The notes under the pieces are model-generated. The model was not told where the DNA came from, did not search any database, and was given only the letters and a program-made list of their open reading frames with translations. From NCBI GenBank assembly GCA_037892935.1, contig JAYXKI010000001.1, forward strand, positions 1 through 64,000: a DNA stretch of 64,000 nucleotides, read 5' to 3'. Shown piece by piece: positions 37,192-49,202 of this stretch. The DNA comes from Phlebopus portentosus (lineage: Eukaryota; Basidiomycota; Agaricomycetes; Boletales; Boletinellaceae). The position numbers were made by a program, and so were the translations under genes. How positions within the stretch are numbered: the stretch's first letter is position 1; each line of letters starts with the position of its first letter.

Positions 37192-37721
37192 CTGGTAAGT
37201 CTTGACCAAGTGACGAGATGAGGAAGAGATGTGAAGCTGTGCATTATGAGACAATGTACACAAAATGATTACATTAGTGCTGCGATCAGTTCGCAGTCGC
37301 AGTCGTGGGAATAATCGTTTTGTGGACATCTCAAATCTTGCCTTTGAGATGTGCTTTATGTTAATAGTAAATTTAAATGTATCGCAGTTCTATTTAAGAA
37401 TACAAAATTAAACTCTGAGCAACAATAAATGGCAGAGTTAAATGGATGAGAATATAAGACATCTCGTTCATGCATTAATTGTAGTCGTATAGAAAGCAAT
37501 GGGTGCAGTCTAACTCAGCCAACGACTCATATAGATCCGAGAGGTTTCTTGCAATCGCGATGCTTCCAGATTCGCATTTCTGAGTTGCATAACTTTATAA
37601 ACGTATAACCTCATACAATTGGTTCGTCGCAGGTAAGCTCAGTACCTTCAAGAGCTCTCGGATTCAGGACCGGAATCATCTCGTAGGATCAATAAGGAAT
37701 GCAGAATAATCGACAACTTAC
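37192..37721. other. Intergenic DNA
   Basis: The upstream region of the minus-strand PPAY/CaaX gene, and perhaps a final small exon of the DUF6534 gene. Nothing else recognised. Confidence 0.4.
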
Positions 37722-38830
37722 CTTAGACGAAGCATCTCCGATAGAGCTTGGGATTCTTGTTTGCGTAGAATGTAGGTTCTCGATGCGAAAGCTCATTTCG
37801 ATGATTTCGTTATTCAGTATCTCACGAAGACTCGATCGGGCGTTCAACCTGTGGTCAGTGTCAATGGTGACGACAGGAGCTGAAGGTATGGATTACAAAC
37901 AGAGCCAGCATACAGTTGAAGTATACTAAAGGTACTCGATGAATAAACAGTTATAGGAATTCTGGGGATCCACTTACGTTTTGGAAAAATACAAATCAGT
38001 AGACAGGTAAATGAGAGAATACGGTGCTGTAGCTGCGCCGATCAACGCTACAACGGTCGCCCAAAACGCGATCACGAAACCAGAAGGGATAATATACACG
38101 ATCAAGCGATTTACCAAAGAATATGTGCGACGGATCCCAGAACGTGCTTTTCGTAGTAGACACATCATCGAAACGGCAAGGAGAGTATCCGTGAAAGCGG
38201 CGGTACAGTTCATCGCAAGCTCAAAATGGACCTTTTGGAAAGTCGTGTCACTAGGGCTATATTATAGATCTGACCGCAATAAGCTATCGTGAGCACGAAT
38301 TGTGCCAGCACGGAGACAAGTCGGATCGCGGTCAGGATGCGATTCCTGTCGCTCACTTTGTAGCCATAAGCTGAAAGTCGAGAGTGAGGAACATACGTGA
38401 CTCACAATACCAGACTTTCCGGACGAAGAAAATTCGTACCACGGAGTCGATGTTTGCGATGATAAATCCATTAATAGGTATGCTTCTGCAAGAACGTAAA
38501 TGTCGTGTATGACGTTCTTTTAGAAAGATAAAGGATAGAATACCTAGGTAAACGTGCCAACAGCGAGGAGTTCTCGATACTGCTCACGAAGAACACATAA
38601 TTCACTTGAATGATGAGAGCCTGGTGTGGCGCATCCAGAGAACATATGTCTTGAGCCAGATCTGGTCAGTCTTCTAAAATTTCTGCGAGAATAGTGGTAC
38701 GCTGAGCGAATGAAGATTATTACAGAGGTAGAGATTGCTTACCTCGTAGTAGAAATAAAGCTGAATGCAGCCAGCACCCCATAATCTATAAGTAAAACGA
38801 GGTTGACTAAATTTTTTTATTATGTCAGCG
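37722..38830 (-). CDS. DUF6534-type multi-pass membrane protein, model incomplete
   Basis: Minus-strand exon pieces give the hallmark order of this basidiomycete family. They are WGAGCIQLYFYYE (about 38780); SLDAPHQALIIQVNYVFFVSSI (about 38610); IIANIDSVVRIFFVRKVW (about 38430); RNRILTAIRLVSVLAQFVLTIAYCGQI (about 38300); AMNCTAAFTDTLLAVSMMCLLRKARSGIRR with TYSLVNRLIVYIIPSGFVIAFW (38213-37974); and YFNCMLALLNARSSLREILNN (about 37900-37830). The R-T-G-like RSGIRR and the SK.YFN..LA.LNAR C-terminal signature fit. The first exon was not found. The join between the FSK segment and YFNCMLA is one base out of frame in my reading, so a splice variant or frameshift is possible. Its role is unknown. 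It lies between the two PPAY/CaaX paralogs. Confidence 0.65.
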
Positions 38831-39427
38831 GGGATAAGATAACATTAGATTGAACTGAACCTGGGGTGCGAGCGGTCGGTTGTCAGAAGGATATTCAGCG
38901 ATGCGAAGGAGCCTACACTGTCCGAAGATATAGGCAACCGAACTATACAAAGTGTAAGTGTGATAAATGCAGAGGACTGTTCGGGAGACCGAGAAAGAGT
39001 CGGATTCGTTCAAAAACGATAACGCATTTTTCCAAGTTGCGCAACGTCAAGGAACATCCTTGCGTTTCATATGAATAGACCATGGCGAATAGATAATGCT
39101 GCGGCACCGAGAACAGGACTCGATGCGCATCCCGTTCTGATCGTGTAGATGGCTTCACGGATGACGGTGATTTTTGAATACATCTCCGAGTCTGGAGGCA
39201 AGATAGACTTTGTATTTGTAAGCAAAGAGACGAGCATGATAATCCATTCCCACGATTACAACTTCGGCTTGAAGTAGACTTTGTTTATGTAGTAGCTTTA
39301 CAGTTTGATTGAATAAATCAATCAGTACTAGTGATGATGGCCGTGTCTTCCACGTTGCGCAGCTTGCTTTCCTTGCTCTCCTCTCCTTCATACCACCATC
39401 GTCGTCGTGCGCAGCAGTGTCCAAGTC
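38831..39427. other. Intergenic DNA upstream of PPAY/CaaX paralog 2
   Basis: Short open stretches on the minus strand (for example 38943-39158) were seen, but none could be joined to the DUF6534 gene with confidence. Confidence 0.4.
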
Positions 39428-41413
39428 ATGATTGTCGACGGCAAGATCGACTCAGTCGAGGAACTCGAGCTACCAACAGAGGCACCGCCTGCCTACGATG
39501 AGCTTAATTTTCCCAACACACGGCTCGTTGCGTCGAACAACTCGTCAGATCGAACTCCTAGCAATTGGCCATCGCACCGACTCTCCAGGAGAAACAGGCC
39601 TATACCCGCGACGAACAGAAACACCGCTGCGAGTCGCAGCGCAGGCCAGAAGCTCAATCGCCCAATTCCATTCTTCGCGTCAAGTCCGCCGAAGCGAGAT
39701 AAGCCTTCTTCATCTATACCTCCTTCTGCAAAGGCACAGGCTGATGTCCGTGAGACCGTTCGCGGGCTAATGCGCGATGTTGTCCAACGCTCTTCACCCG
39801 TTCGTTCCAGTGCTTCCGCGGCTTTAGGCGTCCTTGAAAGCTGTGCAACTGCTTGCTCTACGCATTCCATATCTTTTGCACGTATTCTCCAAGAACGAAG
39901 CATCGAGCATCATGCACCGTTGTACTGGGCAATTGTATCAAGACCACCTGGCAATGAAGGCCCAAGCAAAGTCGACAATCGAGAGGACGACGCTTTTCTC
40001 GTCGAGCTTCTCGCGTACGCCGCGCCACTCACTCCAATTTCTGTATCCGAATTACGAGCTGCCTGTTTGGTCGTTTCAAACAACGTCCTCTTTCAACGGC
40101 TCCGATCAGTGCCAGGTGCTCTTCCATTATCCGGAACAGATCGCATGCTACTCTCAAGTACGAATTTGCAAACACCGGCTGGTGCCAACCAGGATGATTT
40201 GGAGAAGGCACGTCTGAGGTCAAAGACAAAGCAACTCCATGGATTCAACGATACTGTGATTGTCTGTGAGGGAGAAACAGGTTCGAATTCGAGCACATTC
40301 AGCGTGAACTTCCAATTCAGGGTGTTTCAACGGCGCATGCGAGTTTCCGGGATACTTGAGACTGAATTTATCGCTCGTGGTTAGCTCGTATTGATTCCAG
40401 GATTATCCCGTCGCGATCTAATGAACTTCATACTAGGACGGCTATGGCAGCTTATTTTTTTCGTCGTCCCACCGATCTCTTCTCGTGACGCCTCTCCATC
40501 GTCTTGCAAAGGCGGTCCGGCGCCAGCTAAGCTGTCTGCTAACTCATTGCCGCCGGCCATTCTAGCAGCAGCCCGAGCTCGGAGGCTATCTCCGGGAACT
40601 TGGGCATTGGCTCTCGCTCTTCTTGGGGGCAGTGCCCAATGCTATACAGAGGCCTGTTTCATCGTTTCACTACCAGACAAAGAGAAGGACGTCGTTAAGT
40701 CTCGACATTCGCTTCCTAACCATTTTCGTGTCGCCGCGCCTCCAGCGTCTGGATTTAACACACCGAATACTAGCATTCCTCCTTTACCTTCTTCACATAG
40801 GTCGGCTAGCCCGAACACCGAAACCAAGTCTTCGAAGCGTTCGTTCTTCAGGAGAACTGGTAGTGATGACAAAACCAAGTCGAAAACTCGCCCACCGGTT
40901 ATTCTCAACCTTCGTTCTTCTATCATTAGTCCCCTCATTGCTCTTCCGACGCCATCCTGGAATGATTCCTCAACGCTCCTCCCAGAAGAACTCAGTGATC
41001 TTTCTTCAGATGCTCTCAAGATCACGCAACGTAGGCCGACAAGAGAAGAGAAGCGCGCTACGCGTAAGGCTGCTGCGAAGGTACGGCGTGAAAGAGAGGG
41101 ACGCGAAACGAAAAAGGACCTGAAGGAGCGAGCGAGACTAGCTGAGACTGTTATACTTGTCGGCTTTGAAGAGGTATCGGCTGTAGAGAAAAGTGGGAAG
41201 AAGGAACAAATGGTGAAACCTGAAGAATTGATGTACGAGTGCGTGTAGTTTCATTGATTGTGTACTAAATCTCTACTGACGTAGCTTATCATGATACCCG
41301 TACACAGCGGATGCCCGTATGTCTTCCCTGATGGGACACTACGAGCGTCTCTTGAAGCGCGTCTTAGCAACTCCCCTCTGGAGCCGAAAGATTCGGACTG
41401 TGTTATTTGTTAA
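39428..41413 (+). CDS. PPAY/CaaX paralog 2, function unknown
   Basis: Three exons (39428-40379, 40437-41238, 41308-41413) give 619 residues. Blocks match paralog 1: EAPPAYDE near the N-terminus, LGVLESCATACSTHSISFARILQ, LLAYAAPLTPISVSELRAACL, LFQRLRSVPGALPLSGTDRMLL, FRVFQRRMRVSGILETEFIARG, IFFVVPP, LSPGTWALALALL, ELMYDGCPYVFPDGTLRASL, and the terminal DCVIC. Both intron positions are the same as in paralog 1. It has an extra basic, Ser/Lys-rich insertion (about residues 440-580, with RRPTREEKRATRKAAAK). The first in-frame ATG (39428) is chosen. The two copies form a head-to-head pair, so they arose by inverted duplication or a local inversion. Confidence 0.86.
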
Positions 41414-42295
41414 AACATCGAACGAAATCGCGTATTGTAGAACAGCCATTCGAAATCAGGGACAGTATGGTATTTAGTCTTTAGCGGAACACCGGACTTT
41501 TCATTGTTTGCTGGCGGAAACGTATCCCTCAATCAGCGAAGAGGTCGTGTCTGCACAGCAAGTTCAAGATTGCGTATTCTGCATTTGGAAGCCGTTACTT
41601 TTCATCCTCAACAGCTTTTCCTGACCTCAATTTATCAGTCGAATTACACTATTCTCCAGACTACCTGCATGGCGAGCGGGAGGCATCATGGTAGAGGGTC
41701 AACTTTCATTTCTGCCGACCGCCCGAGTTGTCGACTCGATTATGACATACGGCCCATAATGTCTTCGGTGCTGTCGGGACAAGAGTAGGATCTGAAAGTA
41801 ATGGTTGATGCAGTAAGGATATCCCCAATCTCGCCAACGAGCGCCCAGCGCCCATGCTAATTTTAGCATCCGGGAGCGATGGTGATCATTTGTTGCAAAT
41901 CCTGCCAAACAATGATAACCGTTCCGCAATTGAATCCCCAAGGCCTCTCGTATTTGCGATATTTTTAGAGACCTTTGCGTGATAATTGTGCACCTATCTT
42001 CCTGGTGGATTTCTCCGGCAACGCTCAGAGTATTGTTGGATATGCTCAGGGATGATCCCCATACCGCAATCAATAACGTATCAAGACTGCGCCCAACACA
42101 GTCAATGAAGTGTTTCCTCCGGAAGACATGGAGTGAGCATCCCCAAGCTGCGAATCATAGAGCAGCGTTATCGAATAGCTAGGGTATAAAGTGATTACTG
42201 TCTCCCTTCCTCCGACATCGTCAAAAGACCTGTGGCTTCGAACTTCTTAAGCTTTAGTTCTAGCTCTTTTCATTCCTGCAGCTTCTTTTATCAAA
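41414..42295. other. Intergenic DNA, promoter of UbiA gene
   Basis: No gene recognised. A TATAAAG element is at about 42185, roughly 110 bp upstream of the UbiA start codon. Confidence 0.5.
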
Positions 42296-43419
42296 ATGTC
42301 TGTGGTTATGTCTGCAGCGAAGGGTATCTTCAGCGTTCCGTATTGGCTAGTGTATCACGCTTGGACAGCGTTCCTTTTCACCAAGTCTGACATCAAGACG
42401 ACACTGATTCCGATCGTGAGTCCCGAACTTCCTTCCTTCTTTTCGCGCTACTGACACGCAATCTTAGACGGCCCTCGCTGCCGCTTCGGCGCCGCTAGCT
42501 TCTCTCAAGCAGCTCCCGCCGACCATGTTCTGGATCTGGCTCATACTGTTGCAATTCAACTTGTCAAATCAGACGGTCTCACCGGCGGAAGACCAGAATA
42601 ACAAACCTGACCGCCCCCTCCCCGCGGGGCGCCTTTCGTACCGCTCTGCTCTTATTCTTCGGTGGTTGATGCCGTTCGTCTGTCTCGCTTGGAGTTATTC
42701 CTATAGCAAGGAGGTTGCAGCAGCGTGTCTTGTCGGGTGCTTCCTTACGTGGGTATACAATGAAGCTGGGTTTGCTTCTGGTCACTGGGCCGGGCGTAAT
42801 ATAGTGAATGGTCTGGGAATGGCCAGCTTCGAGACAGCCGCTAGTCTCATAGCTGGTAAGTCTTGTGCCCTTTTGTATATTTTACTGAGAACCGAGCTCA
42901 TGCCTGTGCAGGCAAGAGTGTCCATTCGCTGGACAAAATCACGATCTTCGCCATCATCTGCAGCGCGGCTATCTTTGCTACGACTATTCAGGTAGATTCT
43001 CCGAACAAATTCATAGGTAGTGTGCACTCTAATGCTTTCTCCCTACGAAGGCACAAGACTTCAAGGACACCATTGGGGACGCACTTGTCGGGAGGCGCAC
43101 ACTTCCCCTTGTCCATCCATCCATTGCACGTCCCACGCTTATGCTCGCTGTCGCTGCCTGGAGCATCGGCCTGAGCAAGCTCTGGGGTCTCAATATGGAA
43201 ACTGCACTCATGTTCAATGCGCTCGGTCTGGCTGTCGGTGGTTGTTTCCTTGCGACGAACAGTGTCAAGGCCGACCAACGGAGCTTCTATTTGTATAATG
43301 TGGGTTATATCTGCCCTTTTGTTGCACTTAACTGATCTATGAGTTGACAGGTTTGGCTATCTCTCGCACATGCGCTTCCGGCCTATTTCCGCTTCATTGC
43401 AACTGCCCCAATGGCTTGA
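42296..43419 (+). CDS. UbiA-family membrane prenyltransferase
   Basis: Five exons (42296-42415, 42468-42855, 42912-42991, 43051-43299, 43351-43419) give 301 residues with about eight hydrophobic segments. The first Asp-rich region reads NLSNQTVSPAEDQNNKPDRPLPAGR and the second reads QDFKDTIGDALVGRRTLP. These two motifs bind the Mg-diphosphate of the isoprenoid donor. The first is the variant NQ..S..ED..NKP form rather than the classical NDxxDxxxD. That variant is typical of a fungal, largely basidiomycete clade often associated with meroterpenoid or terpene pathways. No terpene synthase or polyketide gene is visible beside it, so the substrate is unknown. All phases close and the Met start is followed by an amphipathic stretch. 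Confidence 0.9.
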
Positions 43420-43884
43420 GAATTATTGATATTAGGTAACGGTCTATAGTTGTAGCCTAAAACTAGTGGGCGGTGGAATAATGGTGGCGCACGTAATCGA
43501 GTGTATCTGAGCAAGCACTTCTATGCAAACTAACTCGCTTCGAATCGGCAACTCCTATGACATGTTGTCTCTTGTACTTAAATATTTGCAAACAAAATTC
43601 TGAAAGAATTTCTTCACTTGTGATTAACGTCTTTCGTGTATGGATTTCAGGGGAACCTAGTGATAAAGGTATATCATAATACAATTCAATTACGCACAGA
43701 ATGTTTTCATGGGTGCGCAAATACCGTTCAAAAATTCAATCTCTAATGCTCCATAAGCCGCTTCTCACTCAATATTGAAATTCGACCGTGTTTTGTATTT
43801 GCGAGAAAATTGTATAAATTTTCTACTAGGCCACGCAAACTTCACGCGAGCACGTCTCGTTTAGGCATTTGACTCGGTGCATAT
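43420..43884. other. Intergenic DNA
   Basis: AT-leaning 3' flank of the UbiA gene. Nothing recognised before the transposable element. Confidence 0.5.
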
Positions 43885-43886
43885 TA

Positions 43887-44490
43887 GTGTAGGAGAGGAA
43901 ACTCAAATGATTGCTACCAGTTGTCAACTCGGAGGTCAGAAGAGGGGGTGTGGCAAAGTGGAAACTGTCCAATTTGTAATGTTATTATTAGTAAGTGCAT
44001 ACAATACAGAAAATTTCCGTACCAAGTTATGTTGCCCCACACATGTCTGTTTGCATTTTACCACCTGAGGAACATGAAGAACTTTAGGAGCTTACGAAGC
44101 GACTTACTTGCCTAGCATACACAGCGGGCAAAGGGACGGTCGAAAGTAGAAATGAAATTAGTAATTTCGTCAAGGGGATTAGATCATTTATTTGCATGAT
44201 CGCCAAAAGAAGTTGCGGCATTGTCGAAATCATAAATTTGCTGCTAAATTTATGATTTCGACAACCAAATGCCGAAACTGGAAATAGTGACAAATCACAT
44301 GATTTCATTTTCGACCGTTAGCTACAAAGGGACTGGGGATTAGTCATTTATTTGATTACAAATCACCAAATATAGTATGACGTTCACAGCTGTTTGCAAC
44401 TTGTTGCTAACTGTTGTCAACTCGCCTCGAAGTTAACCACTTGTGGTTAACCCTGTTGTCAACTGGTCGTGGAGGTTTGCTCTCCTACAC
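43887..44490. mobile_element. Non-autonomous TA-flanked foldback element (mariner-like MITE)
   Basis: A 604-bp element bounded by GTGTAGGAGAGGAAAC and its inverted match (right-end complement GTGTAGGAGAGCAAAC), flanked by TA on both sides (43885-43886 and 44491-44492). Inner parts are also inverted-repetitive: ACGGTCGAAA..AAATGAAAT arms, and a central hairpin with arms at about 44216-44239 and 44245-44273 around GCTGCT. GTTGTCAACT motifs recur near both ends. No transposase frame. The TA duplication and foldback structure fit a Tc1/mariner-type MITE. Confidence 0.85.
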
Positions 44491-44492
44491 TA

Positions 44493-45514
44493 GCACTGCA
44501 TATAGGTGTTCGTAGGCTCAGAGGCGACCAGCATACTCGTTTCGGCTCGCCGTATTTCTTCCGAGAAATGCACGATGGCGGAGGACACTGAAACCTTTAT
44601 CCAAGTATTGGAATGTTTCTGAGATCAACAATAAGAACGTGCAGTCAAGGACTTACTGCGGATTCCAGGTACGAGCCATTTCTTCGGAATATGCAAACTG
44701 ATTTTCTGAGATGTTCTACAACAGCAAATTGCAGAAGGTCCACCGATACTAGCAGTGTCGCTGAGTCTGCTGAAGGAAGAGAGTGCTACTTGAGTGGATC
44801 TTATAGAAACGAAACCCAGCGACATCCACGTTAAAATTGATTGTTATGTAATCCATTCAGATTAGAGTAGCGCTCCGACGCTCGTTCTTTCCTCAGTAAA
44901 TTGCTTGTACAATGTCCTCTGACGAGAATATAGCGGACCTGATGAATGGCATAATCGATCTTCGCATTCACGAAATGTTGCAACTTCAGTCGGACTCTAC
45001 CTCTACTTGCAACATGTCACTTATCCGATTTTCGGTAATATTACGTAAGTGGTAATTTCGGTACTTTCCGATCACCATTTCGTCCAGACCCGGCCTGTCT
45101 GGAAATTCAGTGGAATCGTCGCTTACTTGTCTTTCAGGAAATTCTGTGCTTTCCACGCGGGCACATTCGTGAAGACCCACTCATGTGCTACCCATCTCGA
45201 CATTATTTCTCACCTAGACTTGCTTTCAGGAAGCAAATCGTCAAAGTCAGTACTCATGAGCTTTTAAAAATGCATTGCTGCTAACGTGGCTAAGCAACTC
45301 TCCGACAAGTCAATCAAAACTGCACCCGGTACCCTCAGATATGACCTTCCATCATTGACTAAAATCAGAACACTTCGTTACGTAGCTCATTCACGCAATT
45401 AATTAGCCTGTCGACTTGACACTTGAGTGAAGCGATGTTCCTCTTTAAAATGCGAAATTATCTCGTCAGACTGCATTTGGTCTTACATGCGTGCCCTTCG
45501 TCTTCTTTTTCTTC
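44493..45514. other. Intergenic DNA upstream of lipase 2
   Basis: No convincing gene. A 43-codon open frame at 44911 (starting MSSDENIADLMNG) is too short to support. Confidence 0.4.
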
Positions 45515-46634
45515 ATGTTCAAACTTACCAGCTTACTGTTTTCCCTCGCAGTCTTTGTATCTATTTCTACGTCTCTCCCAGCCTCAAACTCCGCCCTGGA
45601 CCGGCGTGAGGTTTCTCAGGACATTTCTGATCTGCTAACTCGCTTCGCCCAGTTCTCTTCTGTTGCTTACATCCCGACGTGCGGCAATCCGCTAGGGACG
45701 ACTCTTGTCCAGACGGTACGTCGTCACTTAGCGAAGGTTATTCAGCCATTTAATGTGAGTTGTAGATAAACAATGCTGCGACCGATACTCAAGGCTTCAT
45801 CACTCGTGACGATACGAATAAGCAGATCATCGTCGCATTCCGCGGTAGCTTATCCATACAGGACTTCTTTCTAGGTTCGTGGTTATGCACCAATATTCTC
45901 ACTTGCGATTCTCATTGTTCAAATCAGACGCTCAGGCCGCTCTTGCACCACTCGACTCGCAGAGCATCACTAACACGAGCAACTCTGCGGTTCATTCGGG
46001 ATTTTTATCCGCCTACAATAGTGTCTCATCCGATGTTATTTCTGCTGTCTCGTCAGAACTCGACGCACACGAGGACCATGCTCTAGTTTCAACAGGCCAT
46101 AGCCTTGGTGGAGCACTTGCCAGTATAGCTGGGATTTCACTTGCAGCGAACTTTCCCGGTGTTCCACTACAAGTCTTCACGTTTGGCCAACCGCGTACCG
46201 GCAATGCGGAGTATGCCCAACTCGCGGAAGATCTTATCGGAACGGAGAACATTTTCCGAGCAGTTCATACGACTGGTGAGTGTTTTCATATTCACTCAGC
46301 AATGGAATCAAAGGACGTATGTACTGCACAGATGGCGTGCCTACCTCTATCCCTACGTCGATTGGCTATCAACACCAGTAAGTACTTGAGGCTGGATCGT
46401 TTCAATCCACTCTGAGGTCCCTTCTCCTAGCGCAACGAAGTATTGGCAGTTCCAAGATCCCTGTAAGCTAGCCTTTCTTATCGTCCATAGCTTGTCTGAG
46501 GCAATTCTGCGATCTTAGCTGCGGCCGATACTGTCATACAATGCACTGGCCGAGAAGATCCAAATTGTAGCGCCGCAAATCCTCCGAGTGTCCTCAACCT
46601 AGCGCATGTCACGTATTTTGGACAAAATACGTAG
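45515..46634 (+). CDS. Secreted class-3 lipase, paralog 2
   Basis: The signal peptide reads MFKLTSLLFSLAVFVSISTS. The mature protein has QGFITRDDTNKQIIVAFRGS, the nucleophile elbow STGHSLGGALA, VFTFGQPRTGNAEYAQL, the Asp region HTTDGVPTSIP, the His region GYQHHATKYWQF, and CTGREDPNCSAANP, ending TYFGQNT at TAG 46632-46634. The introns match paralogs 1 and 3 in position. Unlike them it stops right after TYFG and lacks the last exon (the ..PS.VC- end), so the C-terminus is about a dozen residues shorter. An alternative Met at 45491 would lengthen the hydrophobic leader; 45515 gives a more standard signal peptide. Confidence 0.86.
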
Positions 46635-47969
46635 GACTGTGCACAAGATTGTCCCGATAACTAATCATGCGCGTTGTCTAGCCATGGGCACAAACCTTCT
46701 TTCTTGCCTTTGAAAGGAAGTAATGCGATCTCCAGCTTGCTGAAATAGGATGATGCTTTGAAAGTTATGTTCTTTCTATACACCTTCCTGCAAACTTGTC
46801 TGACGCGTGGCGCCGATGTATGCTGGTTCCTTTGAGGCACCATTCGTCCAAACCATGCTTCAAAGCTTCGGCTTACGGATGCTATTGATGCACACTTGCC
46901 TACAAGGTATTATGCAAATGAAGAAAATCTGCGGGGCGGAAGAATGATAAGAGCAAGCACATCAATCCTGGTAGAGAAGCTTCGCCAAACACTCTTGGAG
47001 TTGCAGTTCCATATACTTGATTTCGTCTCTCGCGATAAGTTTTGCCTTCCGATGCGGCTATTGGTCAAAGAATAGTCGGAGCTGTACTAAAGCCGTTTAG
47101 CTTCTCAATTTATCTGGGAAGACTCGTGACTTTCACATGCAAATTGGCTATGCTGACGCCTTGTACGCAACAAAGACATGTGCTTTCATCTTACTCGATT
47201 TCAAGACTAATTGTTCCCTGTTCCCATGGCTGTTGAAGCGTATAGGAAAGTTATCTTCGCATGCTGGGTTCTCTAAGTCAACGGAAGCAAAAATTGTATC
47301 TTCCCTTCCAGAAGTCGAGTCGTGGCAGGTCGTGACTGTCCCGTGGCATTTCTTTTAAACGTGATTGTTGATGAAGCATGACCTATATATATATTCATTC
47401 GAAGCGACACGCTACCCTTCTGGAAGCAAGACTAACTTGAGCAGCTGGGAGTCCGTTCTTTAAATATGGCAACTTTGGTATTTATTCCATTAGGATGAAT
47501 TGCTCCGTAAGGGACTCTCGCCACATGATTCGCACTCAATCTGATTTAAAAACGTCCGCACCTACTAATGGCTTTACCGGCAGGCTTGGATGCAACCAAT
47601 TCAGCATCGCGTTTCTATGTGATGCAGGTTCTTCTTGCTGCCGTACGGTCATAGTGCTCCTTCGTTGGCAATGTGCCACCTCAAATTCTCAATGTGATCT
47701 CGGACACTCTCGCGGTGACTTCTTATAGTTCACAGATCAGTCGATCCCGTTATTCTGAAGCAGGTTGAATGTTGATTCGCAACATCGCCATCCGGGAGTG
47801 CCATTTGTTTTCTCAGCCCACTAGCCGGTCGTTATAAGCTTGCTCATATATAACTGGAAAATCACGCTGACCGGTTGTTCCAGAAGCATATAAATCGTCT
47901 TGCCGATGGCTTACCCCGATGGCCTACCTCGCCGTTTGAACATCACTGAAGCTCACGCGCGCCCACAAC
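46635..47969. other. Intergenic DNA between lipases 2 and 3
   Basis: A 1.3-kb stretch with only short unrelated open frames. No lipase fragment, inverted repeat or RNA gene was recognised. Confidence 0.5.
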
Positions 47970-49202
47970 ATGCGTCGGTGTATCAGTGCATTCCTGCTCA
48001 TTGCTTCGATCGCCGTGAGCGCTGCGGCATTCCCGGCGTCCAACTCGTCTTTGAGTCGGCGTGCAATAACACAGGACCTCATGGACCAATTCATACGCTT
48101 TACGAAACTATCCTTCGCTGCGGACGATTTTCTGCCATGCAACAGTCCACTTGGTCTTACCGTAGTCAAGACTGTACGTATGCAGTTCCGCTATGTTCAG
48201 ACATTTATCTTACCCTGAAAGTAGTTGAACGATGCACAAACAGACACCCAAGGATTCGTAGTGCGCGATGATTCGGAAAAGCAAATCATTGCGGCTTTCA
48301 GAGGAAGTTCATCCATTCAAGACTTCCTAACCGGTTTGTGTCTCCTGCAAGACGCGTGTTTTGCCCTTTTCTGATACCTGTGTCAGACTTTTCTATTGCT
48401 CTGGTGCCGTTTTCCTCCCTGGTGTCACTAACACGAATAACGCGGAAGCGCACTTCGGGTTCCTCTCTGCATTCAACAGCGTTGCTTCAGACATGCTATC
48501 AGCGGTCTCGTCAGAACTTCAGGCGCACCCGGACTACGAACTTATCTCGACAGGTCATAGTCTCGGAGCAGCCCTTGCCAGCCTTGGAGGAGTTTCGCTC
48601 GCGTCCAATTTTCCTGGAACTCCTCTCCAAGTGTTCACGTTTGGACAGCCGCGTACCGGGGATTCGGCTTACGCAGACCTTGCTGAACAACTGATTGGAG
48701 TCGACAAACTCTTCAGGGCTGTACACACGTCTGGTTAGTTTCTTAGGTGATCCATAAACTTCCTTTCTCTCACTTCGTCCCATACAGACGGCGTTCCTAC
48801 TCTTGTTCCTCGATCCCTCGGATACGAGCACCAGTAAGTACAAGAGGCACTTGCTTCGAGCTGCCTATTAAATTATGCTCAATCCAGTGAAACGGAATAC
48901 TGGAATTTCCAGGATCCTTGTGAGTATGATAACCATAGACACTCCGCAGAAATAACGCTTCGTTTGGCTGATCGATCCGATCCCGTTCCAGCAACCGACA
49001 TTAACAACGTCAAGGTCTGCTCCGGTAGAGAAGACCCGACGTGCAGCGACTCGATCCCATCTGGCGGAATCAACAGTGCTCATTTGACGTATTTCGGTGA
49101 AAGTCAGTTCTCTTTTATTTCCTAGGTTTACGTTCTGGTGTTGACCCATTATTTTTAGACGTCGTGAACATCATCTTCGATCCGTCGAGTGTCTGCTTTT
49201 AA
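47970..49202 (+). CDS. Secreted class-3 lipase, paralog 3
   Basis: The signal peptide reads MRRCISAFLLIASIAVSAA. Motifs in order are QGFVVRDDSEKQIIAAFRGS, GFLSAFNSVASDM, the elbow STGHSLGAALAS, VFTFGQPRTGDSAYADL, FRAVHTSDGVPTLVP, GYEHHETEYWNF, and VKVCSGREDPTCSDSIP. It ends NIIFDPSSVCF at TAA 49200-49202. The intron after DFLT needs a donor GTGTCT a few bases downstream of the equivalent donor in paralog 2 to keep the frame. If the usual donor is used the frame breaks, so a small lesion cannot be excluded. It is a tandem neighbour of paralog 2 and closer in sequence to paralog 1. Confidence 0.84.
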
